Assembly: GCF_001435955.1 (NCBI RefSeq)
Contig: NZ_AYYT01000013.1
Location: forward strand, 1-52,529
DNA: 52,529 nucleotides
From: Ligilactobacillus salivarius DSM 20555 = ATCC 11741
GTDB lineage: Bacteria; Bacillota; Bacilli; Lactobacillales; Lactobacillaceae
Direction: 5' to 3'
In this document: piece after piece, positions 1 through 8,452 of the stretch
Numbering within the stretch: the first letter of the stretch is position 1
How the letters are laid out: the number at the start of each line of letters is the position of its first letter
The notes under the pieces: model-generated
Told to the model about the DNA's origin: nothing
Database searches by the model: none
What the model saw: only the letters and a program-made list of their open reading frames with translations
Position numbers and translations under genes: made by a program

Positions 1-600
1 ACCAAGGAAGAAGTTCCAGTGAAGGTTAACGTTATTGAACAATCAGTACCAGGTGATGCCCCAAGTTACGATTTACCAAGCTTACCAATAACGGATGTGA
101 TTACACCGTTAATTCCGGACAAGACACCAGTGCATGATACAACGTCCTTGACAGATGGTGAAAAAGAAGAAGTAACTGGTAAGGTAACCGAAGTTAATAA
201 CTTCCCAGATGGAACAAAGGTAGAAGTAGATAATGACGGTACAGCAACAATTACCTACCCAGATGGTTCTCAAGACACTATTCCGGGTACTGATTTGGTA
301 ACTGAAACAGTTACAGAATCTGGTCAAGATGGTTCTCAAAACATTATCCCAGGGACAGACTCAGAAGTTGAAACGCCAACAAGTTCTACTAAAGCTGGCA
401 CTTCAGACAAGGTAGTCATTAACGTAGCTAACAAGCCAGTAGTTCAACCTGAAGAAAAGGCCAAAGTAGCAGTAAATGCAAGCAAAGAATTGCCACAAAC
501 AGGAGAAACCCACGCTGATGAAAGTACTTTAGGTTTAGTAGCCTTAGCTGCTGCCGGAGTATTATCATTCATGGGCTTAGGTAAAAAGCGTGAAGACTAA
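1..600 (+). CDS. C-terminal part of a sortase-anchored surface protein (LPQTG), 5' end outside window
   Basis: The frame is open from base 1, so the true start lies upstream of the window. The visible 199 residues are Thr/Val/Asp-rich, with short related segments containing PDG (PDGTKVEVDNDG, PDGSQDTIPG) typical of Rib-like or YSIRK-family adhesin repeats. The end is a complete cell-wall sorting signal: LPQTGE at about residue 165, a hydrophobic stretch (LGLVALAAAGVLSFMGLG) and a KKRED tail. Sortase A would cleave between T and G and link the protein to peptidoglycan. A second LPQTG protein lies at the other end of the window and carries a conjugation-type promoter, so an adhesion or mating-contact role is possible, but this is inference. 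Confidence 0.85.
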   Translation, partial: TKEEVPVKVNVIEQSVPGDAPSYDLPSLPITDVITPLIPDKTPVHDTTSLTDGEKEEVTGKVTEVNNFPDGTKVEVDNDGTATITYPDGSQDTIPGTDLVTETVTESGQDGSQNIIPGTDSEVETPTSSTKAGTSDKVVINVANKPVVQPEEKAKVAVNASKELPQTGETHADESTLGLVALAAAGVLSFMGLGKKRED

Positions 601-645
601 GATTTAGGCTAGTCCTTAGTTTTAGATGTATAATTAAATAAAAAG

Positions 646-677
646 AGAGGTTAAATTTAAAAGTTTAGCCTCTTTTT
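646..677 (+). terminator. Rho-independent terminator after the surface protein
   Basis: AGAGGTTAAA (646-655) pairs with TTTAGCCTCT (664-673) as a 10-bp stem with one G-U pair, followed by a run of T. Confidence 0.85.
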
Positions 678-689
678 GTATTTAAGTGG

Positions 690-1850
690 GGCTATCACAA
701 ATCCTGTGTGCACCCAATTTTAAGGAATCTAAGAAATTATTTGATTTTCTTAGATTCTTTTTTTCGTTCCACGCGATAATTTATCTGAAGAATTAATCTT
801 TTTCTTAAATGGTCAAGGTTTGTAATCCCAAAACCTTCTAGTTCAGTTAGCTTGATACGGCGGTTAATTCCTTCTATACCACCATTGTTAAATTGTTGGT
901 ACTCTTTTGAACAGGCATTTAAAACACCTTGCTTGTTAGTTTTAGAGGTAAGTGTGTGTAAAGCTATGATAATATAATTGTCTAATTTACGTAACTTTAG
1001 AGGATAATCACGATTTTTATTTTCTAAAGTCCATCGACGACGAGCGTTAATAAGATTTTGTTTTAATTCCTCAAATTTATTGAAAAAACGTGTTAAATTG
1101 AGAACATCGTGGTTAATAATGTAGTTATGAATACGATGAACAATTTCATAAGAAAGGAAGAGTTCATCGTTAAGAGTTAATGCTTCACTGACAATTTGTG
1201 CGTCTGTAAGAAATGTTTTAAGATTTCGACGATACTTAGGAATTTTGTGATCTAATAAAGCATAGCCAACCAAGAAAAGTTTCCAAAAGCACTTAAAAAT
1301 ATTGTACTCATAAGTAGAATGAGGATATTGTTTCATTACCCGTACTCGTTGCTTATTAAAAGTTCTATTAAGCATTTGGATAATGTGAAAACGATCAATA
1401 ATAAGTTTGCATTAGGGAATAGTTTTTTAACTAAGGAAGCATAACTTGCGTTCATATCGACTGTAACTGTTTTTACTTGGCAACGTACTTTAAAAGAATA
1501 ACGTTTAAAATATCCAAGAATTATTCACTAATGACACGTTGGTTAACTTGGTTGGAGATATTTTTATATTTTTTGACAAGTTCAGGGGATTCTTTTTGAA
1601 AAGATTTACCACATTTTAGACATTTTGCCCTTTGTTTATGTAAATTAATACGAAGAGGTTTAGATGGATCAGGTGAGAGGCAAAAGACCTTATTTGTGGT
1701 GTAACCATGATATTCAACATCACTAGAACCGTAACGAATACAGTTAGGACGTTTACCAAAAGTGGCGATAGCTTCAAGAGTGATACATTGCTTTTGTGAA
1801 TTATTAGCCAAACCAGTAAATTTTAGGTGTAAGCATATAGTTTTTCTCGG
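690..1850 (-). mobile_element. Degenerate ISL3-family insertion sequence
   Basis: The span contains a broken ISL3-type transposase on the minus strand between two partly matching ends. The left end (about 700-722) reads TGTGTGCACCCAATTTT. The reverse complement of the right end (about 1818-1845) reads GCTTACACCTAAAATTT. The ends are too diverged to call exact inverted repeats, and no target duplication is obvious. It separates the surface-protein gene from the replication gene and is probably immobile. Confidence 0.75.
737..1811 (-). pseudogene. ISL3-family transposase remnant with frameshifts and internal loss
   Basis: Reading leftward from 1811, the first 96 codons encode the zinc-finger N-terminus (CIRYG near the start, then CLKCGKSF), ending at an in-frame TAA after RVISE. 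In another frame follows KRYSFKVRCQVKTVTVDMNASY, which contains the first catalytic Asp region (VDMN). A one-base deletion near 1402 then shifts the frame before IIDRFHIIQMLNR, which continues as a 212-residue C-terminal part with the GIEGINRRIK motif of ISL3 transposases. The helix-turn-helix stretch normally between the zinc finger and the first Asp is missing. With at least two frame breaks and that loss, the product is not functional. Confidence 0.85.
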
Positions 1851-1896
1851 TAAAAATTAATTAATAAGAAACCAAAAATTGTAAACATAAATTAAT

Positions 1897-1941
1897 AAAC
1901 CTATGTAAAGAATTATTAAAACTTTGCATAGGTTTATTTTA
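1897..1941 (+). terminator. Hairpin upstream of the replication gene
   Basis: AAACCTATG (1897-1905) is the perfect complement of CATAGGTTT (1927-1935), with an extra inner AAAG/CTTT match, followed by TATTTTATT. It may terminate transcription from the IS side or act as an attenuator in the leader of the next gene, whose ribosome site (GGAGGTG) follows about 10 bases later. Confidence 0.6.
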
Positions 1942-1962
1942 TTGCAATTGGAGGTGAAATAG

Positions 1963-3387
1963 ATGATGAATGACCTATATAACTTAATTTTAAAAGGTGG
2001 ATTGAGAAAATATAAGTTTACTAACAGCAAAATAAAACCCATAGATTATTCAGAGGATATGAAAGGATCAGTTTTTGCATTTAGAAGTAAAGAATTAATG
2101 CAAGATAGTAAAGGATTCATTATAACTTCAGAAGAAGCGGTTAGTGAACAAAAAGAAATAACCCACTGGACACCTAATATTTACCGATATGGTAAATACG
2201 TAGACAATAAAAAAATTATTGTTAAAGGTCATGAAGAAAAAAACCTTAGACAGATCAATACATTTGTAGTTGATATTGATGATAATACGATAACTGAATC
2301 CGAGATACTATTATCATGCTATGATATGGGCTTTTTACCAACAATAATCATGAAAACACCAGGTGGATATCAAGTTTATTTTGTATTAGATAAGCCTGTA
2401 TTCATTACTGCTAAAAGTAATTTTAAAGCTATTGAAGTTGCTAAAAAAGTATCTAATCAGCTAAGAAAATCACTAGGAGAAACTTTAAGAGTAGACACTA
2501 AGTGTAATCATTTTGGGATTTTCAGATTTCCTCAAAAATCTAATATTGTCTTCTTTGAGAAAAGTTATCTTTGTAATTTTGCAACTCTAATTAATTGGAG
2601 TATGAAAAAAGAAGATAGTCCGAAGAAAACTAAGATGAAATTGGTAAAATCATTCAAACAAGTAGATGAACCCTGGTTTAACTTACTGTTAAATGAATCA
2701 GACATTAAAGGTGAAAAGGGGACAATGGGACGTAATAATGTTGTATTAACATTATCGCTTGCTATGTATGCTTCTGGAAGAAGTAAAGAAAACTGCTTGT
2801 ATAATCTGACAGAATTTAACTATCGTCTTGAAAATCCTTTAAGTGATAATGAATTAGAGCGTACTGTTAATTCAGCTTACTCAGGAAAATACAAAGGAGC
2901 TTCAAAAGCTTTTATAACAACTTTATGTACAGAATGGGTGAATAGAGATCTAAAAAGCTCAGATTTATTTTCTACAACTGGTTGGTATAAATTTGCTAAA
3001 CCTAGAGAAGAAAGAGTTAGAAGTCATTATGAAGAATGGGTTGAGGATTTAGAGCAATTAATAAATGATAAAACAAACGTTAATCAGCCATTCTTAAGAA
3101 TAAAAAGGCAGGAGCTAATTGATAGGTTAGGAATAGCCAATTCAAGCTTAACTGCTTTATTTAAGAGATTGAAGGCTACCAATAAGATTAATGTACAAAC
3201 AATTAGAGGACGAAATGGTGGAGTAATTTTAGCTTTAGTTAAGAACATATTGATTAATCAAATTAAGAATCATCATAAGCAGGCTAAAAAGGCATTACAA
3301 GAGTATCTAGGTATTAATTTAGATACTCTAAAGAATGTGAATCAATCGAAGAATGATTATCAAGAAATCACCTTAGATACAGGGTGA
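1963..3387 (+). CDS. RepA-like replication initiator / AEP-type primase protein
   Basis: A 474-residue protein probably needed to start plasmid replication. Around residues 100-200 it has the layout of an archaeo-eukaryotic primase fold: an acidic VVDIDD motif, then TPGGYQVYFVLDKP, then VDTKCNHFGIFRFP. The second half (about 235-330) resembles the primase C-terminal helical domain (GRNNVVLTLSLAMYASG, SDNELERTVNSAY), and the end (about 355-430) looks like a winged-helix DNA-binding domain (RQELIDRLGIANSSLTALFKRLK). The start is the first of two adjacent ATGs, behind GGAGGTGAAATAG. The gene follows the IS wreck and heads a run of plasmid genes. No classic iterons are adjacent upstream. The assignment rests on motif pattern, and a mobilisation-linked primase is the alternative. 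Confidence 0.65.
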   Translation: MMNDLYNLILKGGLRKYKFTNSKIKPIDYSEDMKGSVFAFRSKELMQDSKGFIITSEEAVSEQKEITHWTPNIYRYGKYVDNKKIIVKGHEEKNLRQINTFVVDIDDNTITESEILLSCYDMGFLPTIIMKTPGGYQVYFVLDKPVFITAKSNFKAIEVAKKVSNQLRKSLGETLRVDTKCNHFGIFRFPQKSNIVFFEKSYLCNFATLINWSMKKEDSPKKTKMKLVKSFKQVDEPWFNLLLNESDIKGEKGTMGRNNVVLTLSLAMYASGRSKENCLYNLTEFNYRLENPLSDNELERTVNSAYSGKYKGASKAFITTLCTEWVNRDLKSSDLFSTTGWYKFAKPREERVRSHYEEWVEDLEQLINDKTNVNQPFLRIKRQELIDRLGIANSSLTALFKRLKATNKINVQTIRGRNGGVILALVKNILINQIKNHHKQAKKALQEYLGINLDTLKNVNQSKNDYQEITLDTG

Positions 3388-3458
3388 TTAGTTAAAAAAA
3401 TAAAATTACCACTCTGCCATAACATATATATCTATGATGATTCATTGGAGGGGATATA

Positions 3459-3797
3459 GTGCTAAATAGTAATTTAACTAATGTTGTTGTTGTTAAGTTC
3501 TTAAAGACTGCTAGAGGAAAGAAACATAGAGGGAAATTGTATCTGTATTCTAAACCTTATTATTTCAAAATTTCTCCTAAATTAGTTACAGACTTGATGA
3601 TTAATCAAGTGGTTTTGGTAAAAGATATTAGTGGAAAAGAAGTGTATGCCGTAGTACAGGAAATGTTGTCTTTACCACCCAAACAGATGAGAATACACAA
3701 ACCTGTACTAAAAGTGATAACTTTATCCTTTGATTTTGAAAATGCAACTTTAAAGAAAATCAAAAAAAATAATCATAAAAACAAAATGGAGGATTAA
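3459..3797 (+). CDS. Small basic protein of unknown function
   Basis: A 112-residue protein starting at GTG behind a strong GGAGGGG site. It is mainly beta-strand-like and basic (TARGKKHRGKLYLYSKPYYFK) with a lysine-rich tail (KKIKKNNHKNKMED). There is no signal peptide and no recognised motif. It ends two bases before the thioredoxin-like gene, so the two are probably cotranscribed. No function is proposed. Confidence 0.75.
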   Translation: MLNSNLTNVVVVKFLKTARGKKHRGKLYLYSKPYYFKISPKLVTDLMINQVVLVKDISGKEVYAVVQEMLSLPPKQMRIHKPVLKVITLSFDFENATLKKIKKNNHKNKMED

Positions 3798-3799
3798 CA

Positions 3800-4243
3800 A
3801 TGAGGTATCTACATAAATTTACTGTTATAGTACAAATTTTAGGAGTCATTTTAGGAATATGTTGTATTCTTATAACAACTAATTGGGACAAAAATATAAA
3901 TATGTACTCTAATCAAAAATATACTGAGGAAAATTATGAACAAATAATTTCGAAGAAGAATCCAGAAAACTATAATCTTATTTTTTATAAAAAAGGTTGC
4001 CCTTATTGTAAAGCAGCTAAAAAAGACATATTAACTTACCAAAAAGGTTCTAAGTATATGACATTTTTTATTGATGTTGATAGTAAAGTTGGAAGAAATT
4101 TGGTAAGTGCATATAGTGTGAGAAAGGCTGCAACAGGTATCACTTTTAGAAAGGGTAGAGTTAATAGATACTTATATGCACAAAAAGTAGGAGATACGTA
4201 TGAGAGTAAAAAGTCGGTCTTAAAAGTTATTTTTAGAGAATAG
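3800..4243 (+). CDS. Membrane-anchored thioredoxin-fold protein (CPYC)
   Basis: A 147-residue protein with an N-terminal membrane anchor (about residues 8-27, VIVQILGVILGICCILITT) and an external or periplasm-like thioredoxin domain. The redox motif is C67-P-Y-C70 within LIFYKKGCPYCKAAK, followed by FFIDVDS. Small membrane thioredoxins of this kind occur in Gram-positive conjugation regions and are thought to help fold disulfide-containing transfer proteins or to replace TraF/DsbA-type factors. The short spacing to neighbours indicates an operon. The CxxC is intact, so activity is plausible; the substrate is unknown. Confidence 0.75.
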   Translation: MRYLHKFTVIVQILGVILGICCILITTNWDKNINMYSNQKYTEENYEQIISKKNPENYNLIFYKKGCPYCKAAKKDILTYQKGSKYMTFFIDVDSKVGRNLVSAYSVRKAATGITFRKGRVNRYLYAQKVGDTYESKKSVLKVIFRE

Positions 4244-4266
4244 GCAGGTAAGGGGGATATAGATAA

Positions 4267-4458
4267 ATGAAGTATGTAATCTTTAGTTATGCAACCTTAG
4301 ATAATTTAAAAGATAAGAATGGTCAAGATTTGATTTTCGAAAGTAAGGCAGCTTGTTTTAGATATTTACAAAAGAAATTTAATTTTGAAGAAAGTAAATC
4401 TAACAAATTTAATACTAAGTATGAAAGTCCATTGAAAATTAATAAGCTAGAAGAATGA
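4267..4458 (+). CDS. Small hypothetical protein
   Basis: A 63-residue protein starting at ATG shortly after an AGGGGGATATAG site. It begins MKYVIFSYATLDNL and has a charged C-terminal half without recognisable motifs. Its position between the thioredoxin-like gene and the DNA-binding protein suggests cotranscription. No function can be assigned. Confidence 0.6.
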   Translation: MKYVIFSYATLDNLKDKNGQDLIFESKAACFRYLQKKFNFEESKSNKFNTKYESPLKINKLEE

Positions 4459-4486
4459 TATTGCTTTAAGTAAGGGAGGATAGCTG

Positions 4487-5209
4487 ATGGGAGAAATAGA
4501 TGAGTTATATGAGAAATATGATTTCTATACAGCTTGTTATTTGACATATCAGGGACAGGAAAGAAAAACATATACGTTTAAAGTTGAGAAGAGTAGAAAT
4601 AAATTAGTCAATATTGACGTTGGTAGTATATGTGAAGCATTTTATCAAGTAGAAGGAAATGTTATTCCAATCTTATCCTTTATCAAGATAAGGAAAAAGA
4701 TTGTTACTAAAGATAAGTTCAGACGTGATTATCGTCAAAGTTTAAATAGCGATATTCCTATTTTGACGATAATAAAACCAGAAACAGAATTTGATATTGA
4801 TGAATATAATTTAGTAAAAAAAGAATGGAAATCTTTGCTTAAATTGAATAACGCAAGTAGTAAGAGAGACCTGATTAATGATAAGCCATTTTCAGATAAA
4901 TTTACTCTATATAGTCAAATTCATATTTTAAGTCAAAATGGGTATTCACGTAAAAGTATCGCTGAAAATCTTGGTATTCATAGAAATACAGTTAGTAGAT
5001 ATTTGAAGATCAAGTCATACTCTGAATTAGAACTTCTAGATAGCAAAAGAAGAAAAACAAAATTAAGTGCTTTTCGAGATTATATATTGGATTTGCAATT
5101 GAAAAGTCCACAAATTACAGGAAGTGAAATTTATCATAGACTTCAAAAAATGGGATATGATGGATCAAAAAGAAGTGTATTAAATTTTTTAAAAGAAAAT
5201 AGAAATTAA
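4487..5209 (+). CDS. Helix-turn-helix DNA-binding protein, probable regulator
   Basis: A 240-residue protein with a strong ribosome site (AAGGGAGGATAGCTG). Residues about 1-130 form an unrecognised domain. Residues about 145-185 form a helix-turn-helix (QNGYSRKSIAENLGIHRNTVSRYLK), followed by a second bihelical segment (ITGSEIYHRLQKMGYDGSKRSVLNFLK). This tandem arrangement is seen at the N-terminus of IS21 and IS630-type transposases, but there is no DDE catalytic domain here, so a regulator is more likely. Directly downstream lie five exact TGCACA boxes. An obvious inference is that this protein binds them, controlling itself and the following gene cluster. Confidence 0.65.
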   Translation: MGEIDELYEKYDFYTACYLTYQGQERKTYTFKVEKSRNKLVNIDVGSICEAFYQVEGNVIPILSFIKIRKKIVTKDKFRRDYRQSLNSDIPILTIIKPETEFDIDEYNLVKKEWKSLLKLNNASSKRDLINDKPFSDKFTLYSQIHILSQNGYSRKSIAENLGIHRNTVSRYLKIKSYSELELLDSKRRKTKLSAFRDYILDLQLKSPQITGSEIYHRLQKMGYDGSKRSVLNFLKENRN

Positions 5210-5220
5210 ATTTTTAGCAA

Positions 5221-5338
5221 TGCACATTTTTATTTTCATAAAATGCACATTGAAACTTGCATAAAAGATATCTAAAAACACTGTAGTAATAGGGTTTATA
5301 TTTAAATAATGCACAATGTAAGTTGCACACTATGCACA
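5221..5338. promoter_or_regulatory. Cluster of TGCACA boxes (candidate operator)
   Basis: TGCACA occurs at 5221, 5244, 5310, 5324 and 5333, with a TGCATA variant at 5258, most of them within AATGCACA or TTGCACA. Five exact copies of a six-base word in about 120 non-coding bases is well beyond chance. The likely roles are an operator for the preceding helix-turn-helix protein or the control region of the membrane-protein cluster that follows. Confidence 0.6.
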
Positions 5339-5418
5339 AGTTTATATTCAATAAAGTGAAGAAAATATTATTTGTTTTTTAAATATTTTTAGAGAAAATT
5401 AAGGAGCGTGTATGTAAT

Positions 5419-6429
5419 TTGAATTTTTTTATAAAGATTTATAATGTTATGAAACCAACCTTAGAAAAAATATCATCTAGATACAAAATAATTCATGAGT
5501 ATTTACATCAGCATGTAATTGGCAGAAAGAAGATTATATTTTTTAGTTTATTAAGTATATGGTTAGCTGTTCTAGTAACAGGAGTTATATCACCTAAGCA
5601 ACAAAGATATTCTAAGAATCAATTGGAAACAAACCAAACTTTTGGAAATGGTACGGGTGAAGTAAATTTAGTTTCTCAAACTTTTTCTAAAAAGAATAAG
5701 ATTATTTTACTAAAATTTGAAACAGTTGATAAAACTAGCGATATTGGTTCGGGAATAAATCCTAATAAACTGAAATGGAAATTATATGTAAAAAATAGAA
5801 CCTCTAAGAATATGAAGATGGAGGTTATCCCTACTGTAGATAATAGAATTATAGTAGTAGTTAGAAATGTTGATCCTGGATTCCAAGCATTAGCTGTTGA
5901 TATAAAAAACAAAACAGTAGACACTTCTCAAGAAGATCCAACTCTTAATGTTGCAGATAACAATAGTAGTAGTTCTCCATCAGTGAAAGAGAAGATAGAT
6001 AACAATGATTTACAATTTATAGTAGCTGAAAATAGCGATAATTTAAAAAATAAAAGAGTCAAAAATCTAACAAGAGAAGGCTTTGCAGTAGAAGCGATAA
6101 ATAAAGAGATAAATAAACAAAAACAAGAAAAGAAGAGAATAGATACTTTAGTTTCTAATCTACATCAAGCTATTAAGGATAATAATAAGAGCATTGCAGA
6201 TTTAGAAAGTAAAAGTAAATATTTAACGGATAGTCAAGAAACTAATAACAAACAAGATATAGATAGTTTGAAAGCTGATAACAGTCAAAAAGAGCAGCAA
6301 ATAGAAACAGCACAAAAAAGTTTGAAAGAGTTAGATCAAAGACTGAATTTATTATCTAAGCAAAAGCAAGATATTAAATCAGGGAAATTCAAGTTTGACG
6401 ATTCAATTAAAACATATGATTTAAAGTAA
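5419..6429 (+). CDS. Membrane-anchored coiled-coil protein
   Basis: A 336-residue protein with TTG as the most likely start, behind AAGGAG at 5401. A single membrane segment lies at about residues 37-56 (KIIFFSLLSIWLAVLVTGVI). A beta-rich region follows (about 80-165). A long charged coiled coil fills about 210-325, rich in K, E and Q with heptad-like Leu spacing. It leads a series of single-pass membrane and coiled-coil proteins, so a structural part of an envelope-spanning complex, perhaps the transfer channel, is plausible. There is no recognisable enzymatic motif. Confidence 0.65.
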   Translation: MNFFIKIYNVMKPTLEKISSRYKIIHEYLHQHVIGRKKIIFFSLLSIWLAVLVTGVISPKQQRYSKNQLETNQTFGNGTGEVNLVSQTFSKKNKIILLKFETVDKTSDIGSGINPNKLKWKLYVKNRTSKNMKMEVIPTVDNRIIVVVRNVDPGFQALAVDIKNKTVDTSQEDPTLNVADNNSSSSPSVKEKIDNNDLQFIVAENSDNLKNKRVKNLTREGFAVEAINKEINKQKQEKKRIDTLVSNLHQAIKDNNKSIADLESKSKYLTDSQETNNKQDIDSLKADNSQKEQQIETAQKSLKELDQRLNLLSKQKQDIKSGKFKFDDSIKTYDLK

Positions 6430-6452
6430 TGAGATAAGGAAGGTAGATACCA

Positions 6453-6749
6453 ATGAATAGAGTAAAAGAAAATTTAGACAAAATTGAAGAACGAATTAAC
6501 AATAAGAATGATGAACTTCGTAAGTTAAGGCAGGAGAAAAAAAGAATAAAAGACGCCTATCTAGTTAAAGTAGGTCAACAGTATATCAATTTATTAAAAC
6601 TAACTAATCCTGAAATTGAATATGAGGAAGTTGGGGATTATTTAGCTAAGAAAATTATTGAAGTCAAGAATAAAGAAAAGAAAGTTAAAGATTCTAAGAA
6701 TACTAATGGAAACTTTGATTTATCAACTTCTCAAAATGATTTTAATTAA
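6453..6749 (+). CDS. Small coiled-coil protein
   Basis: A 98-residue, highly charged protein. Residues about 1-35 (ENLDKIEERINNKNDELRKL) form an evident coiled coil, and a disordered Asn/Ser tail closes it. It starts at ATG behind AAGGAAGGTAG. It lies close between two single-pass membrane proteins in the same operon-like run and could be their cytosolic partner. No family is recognised. Confidence 0.65.
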   Translation: MNRVKENLDKIEERINNKNDELRKLRQEKKRIKDAYLVKVGQQYINLLKLTNPEIEYEEVGDYLAKKIIEVKNKEKKVKDSKNTNGNFDLSTSQNDFN

Positions 6750-6767
6750 GAAATTTTTTAGGTGGGA

Positions 6768-7229
6768 ATGATCGTGATTTTTAGAAAAAAGGCAGTACCA
6801 TCTGCAGAAGAAAGCTATCGAGAGGCAGTGAAGGAATTTAATAGGGAACTTAGAGAACCAGGATTAGGATTCACCATTTTTTTGGTGATTATGATTGCTT
6901 TTTTTGTTACAGAATTAAATACCAATAATTACAATAAACAACAAATCGAAGTTAAGTCTTATGTTAATACTAATTTAGAAACCGGTGACTATAAGCCTGA
7001 AACCTATGAGCTTGAAACTGTAAATGGAAAACATCTGACGGTTACTGCAAAATTAACAAAAGGCAAAAAGTTACCTACAAAAAAACATAAAGAAGGTTCA
7101 AAAAAAGTAGTTTTAATTACGTATATTGGTGGAAAACCAGGAAAGTTTAAATGGTACTTTGACCTACTAAGTAGATACTCCTTAAATCCTCAGCCACAAA
7201 TAATTGTAACTAAATATGTAGAAGATTAA
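6768..7229 (+). CDS. Single-pass membrane protein of the 5.4-7.5 kb cluster
   Basis: About 153 residues. A cytosolic charged segment is followed by one membrane helix (about 37-55, FTIFLVIMIAFFVTEL) and a C-terminal domain rich in beta strands and lysine, probably outside. The start is ambiguous. ATG 6768 lies only three bases after AGGTGGG, while GTG 6774 has better spacing. ATG is given. The topology resembles VirB8-like or TraM-like channel components, but no sequence motif supports naming it. Confidence 0.6.
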   Translation: MIVIFRKKAVPSAEESYREAVKEFNRELREPGLGFTIFLVIMIAFFVTELNTNNYNKQQIEVKSYVNTNLETGDYKPETYELETVNGKHLTVTAKLTKGKKLPTKKHKEGSKKVVLITYIGGKPGKFKWYFDLLSRYSLNPQPQIIVTKYVED

Positions 7230-7254
7230 TAAGTTAGAAAGGAAGATAAGAGTA

Positions 7255-7515
7255 ATGGGTTTAGAATTAATTAAAAATACCCTAATTTTCGTAGGAGAAA
7301 TTATTTTATCTGGAGCAATGTTTTTCTGGTTAGGCTACACAGCCCATCAAAGTACGAAAATTAGAGACAAATTACACGAGAAAAAATTAGCAGAATTAAA
7401 TAATTCTTTTCCTATGATAAGGGTTAGACTCGTGACTAAAAGTAGTGATGAGAGTCAGATAACTGATAACAGTAACAGTGATAAACAAGCGAATATCATT
7501 AATGATATTAAATAA
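7255..7515 (+). CDS. Small membrane protein
   Basis: An 86-residue protein starting at ATG behind AAGGAAG. The N-terminal helix (about 5-27, IKNTLIFVGEIILSGAMFFWLGY) should span the membrane, and the remainder is polar and probably cytosolic. Its 3' end overlaps the tail of an opposite-strand gene by about 120 bases. No function is assigned. Confidence 0.6.
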   Translation: MGLELIKNTLIFVGEIILSGAMFFWLGYTAHQSTKIRDKLHEKKLAELNNSFPMIRVRLVTKSSDESQITDNSNSDKQANIINDIK

Positions 7516-7890
7516 TTCATGGTAGCCAAATAAAAAGAATAGAGTTGAAATAAGTGAGTTAAAGATTAGATTTATTTTAATTAAAAGATCTTCAAAAAAC
7601 ACCTTAAAATATACGTTGATAAGGTAGTAATACAGTATAGAAACTAATAGAAGAATAATATCTAAAAAAGAAAGTAATTTTATAGATAAATTAAAACTAG
7701 CGATAAATAGAGGACTATCAACAAAACTACTGGACGGCACTAATTTTGAAACTACAAGATTTATATCTGATGCAAGTGGTATACGTATAACTGCTAATAA
7801 CAAGCAGATTAAAGATATTTTTTGTAAGAAACGTACTTTTTCGATATCCATATCTGTAAGTATTGCAAAATTTTTAAAAAATTTAAACAT
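7396..7890 (-). CDS. Multi-pass membrane protein, possibly DUF2975-like
   Basis: A 164-residue protein with about four hydrophobic helices (SLICLLLAVIRIPL, FLDIILLLVSILYYYLI, FNSLISTLFFLFGY, LFITVTVISYLTLIT). The opposite-strand start has an AAGGAG site eight bases upstream, which supports a real gene. It is divergent from a gene encoding a helix-turn-helix protein, a pairing common for DUF2975 membrane proteins and their XRE partners. That match is from context and topology only. The C-terminal 40 codons overlap the preceding plus-strand gene tail to tail. Confidence 0.5.
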   Translation of the reverse strand: MFKFFKNFAILTDMDIEKVRFLQKISLICLLLAVIRIPLASDINLVVSKLVPSSSFVDSPLFIASFNLSIKLLSFLDIILLLVSILYYYLINVYFKVFFEDLLIKINLIFNSLISTLFFLFGYHELFNIINDIRLFITVTVISYLTLITTFSHESNPYHRKRII

Positions 7891-7904
7891 ATCGGAGGCT
7901 CCTT

Positions 7905-8246
7905 TTGTATATATTGTATGGAATATTAGGGATATTTATAGCGATTTTTGACATATGTATGTTTATTTGTGGTCAAAAAGTTTACCACAAACATTATCTC
8001 GATAATACGAGAATTAATCAAGAAGAAAATGGTGAGAGTATGTATAAAATTATTGAGTTAAGACTAAAAGAAAAAAATATGAAACCTCGTGAATTAGCTA
8101 ATAAGGCAGGTATATCAACAGGTACATTGAGTGATTTGAAATCTGGAAGACTAAAGAAGCCATCTTTTGAACTATTAGAAAAAATTGCTGATGTTTTAGA
8201 AATGGATATGAATGATTTTAGAAAAAATGAGGGGGATAAGGGGTAA
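7905..8246 (+). CDS. XRE-family regulator with N-terminal membrane helix
   Basis: A 113-residue protein. From TTG 7905, behind GGAGG, it has a membrane helix (about 2-24, YILYGILGIFIAIFDICMFI) and then a Cro/C1-type helix-turn-helix (about 48-108, KNMKPRELANKAGISTGTLSDLKSGRLKKPSFELLEKIADVLEM). An internal ATG at 8040 with a weaker GGTGAG site would give the soluble regulator alone. A membrane-tethered regulator beside an opposite-strand membrane protein suggests a signal-responsive pair. The two genes start 14 bases apart. Confidence 0.7.
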   Translation: MYILYGILGIFIAIFDICMFICGQKVYHKHYLDNTRINQEENGESMYKIIELRLKEKNMKPRELANKAGISTGTLSDLKSGRLKKPSFELLEKIADVLEMDMNDFRKNEGDKG

Positions 8247-8438
8247 ATGCACAAGACTAATTTAAGAAATAAAGTTAATCACTACTTACAAGTTTTCTTT
8301 ATATTTTTCTTTTTACTCCAGTTGAGTGTGCAATGGAATTTTGGATTTGCTGCATTAACAGCTTTCTTTATAACTTTAGAAGTTCATTATCAATTTGAAA
8401 CAATAAAGGATAGAAGTAATAGAAGTCAAAAATTTTAA
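8247..8438 (+). CDS. Small membrane protein
   Basis: A 63-residue protein starting immediately after the XRE gene stop, with GGATAAGGGG as ribosome site. Residues about 13-45 are hydrophobic (VFFIFFFLLQLSVQWNFGFAALTAFFITL), giving one or two membrane passes, and the tail is basic. The one-base spacing shows translational linkage to the regulator. No function is known. Confidence 0.6.
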   Translation: MHKTNLRNKVNHYLQVFFIFFFLLQLSVQWNFGFAALTAFFITLEVHYQFETIKDRSNRSQKF

Positions 8439-8452
8439 ATGAGGTAAATTAG

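Noticed and set aside
4487-5209. IS21 or IS630 transposase
   Set aside because: Only the helix-turn-helix part resembles these families. There is no DDE domain and there are no terminal repeats.
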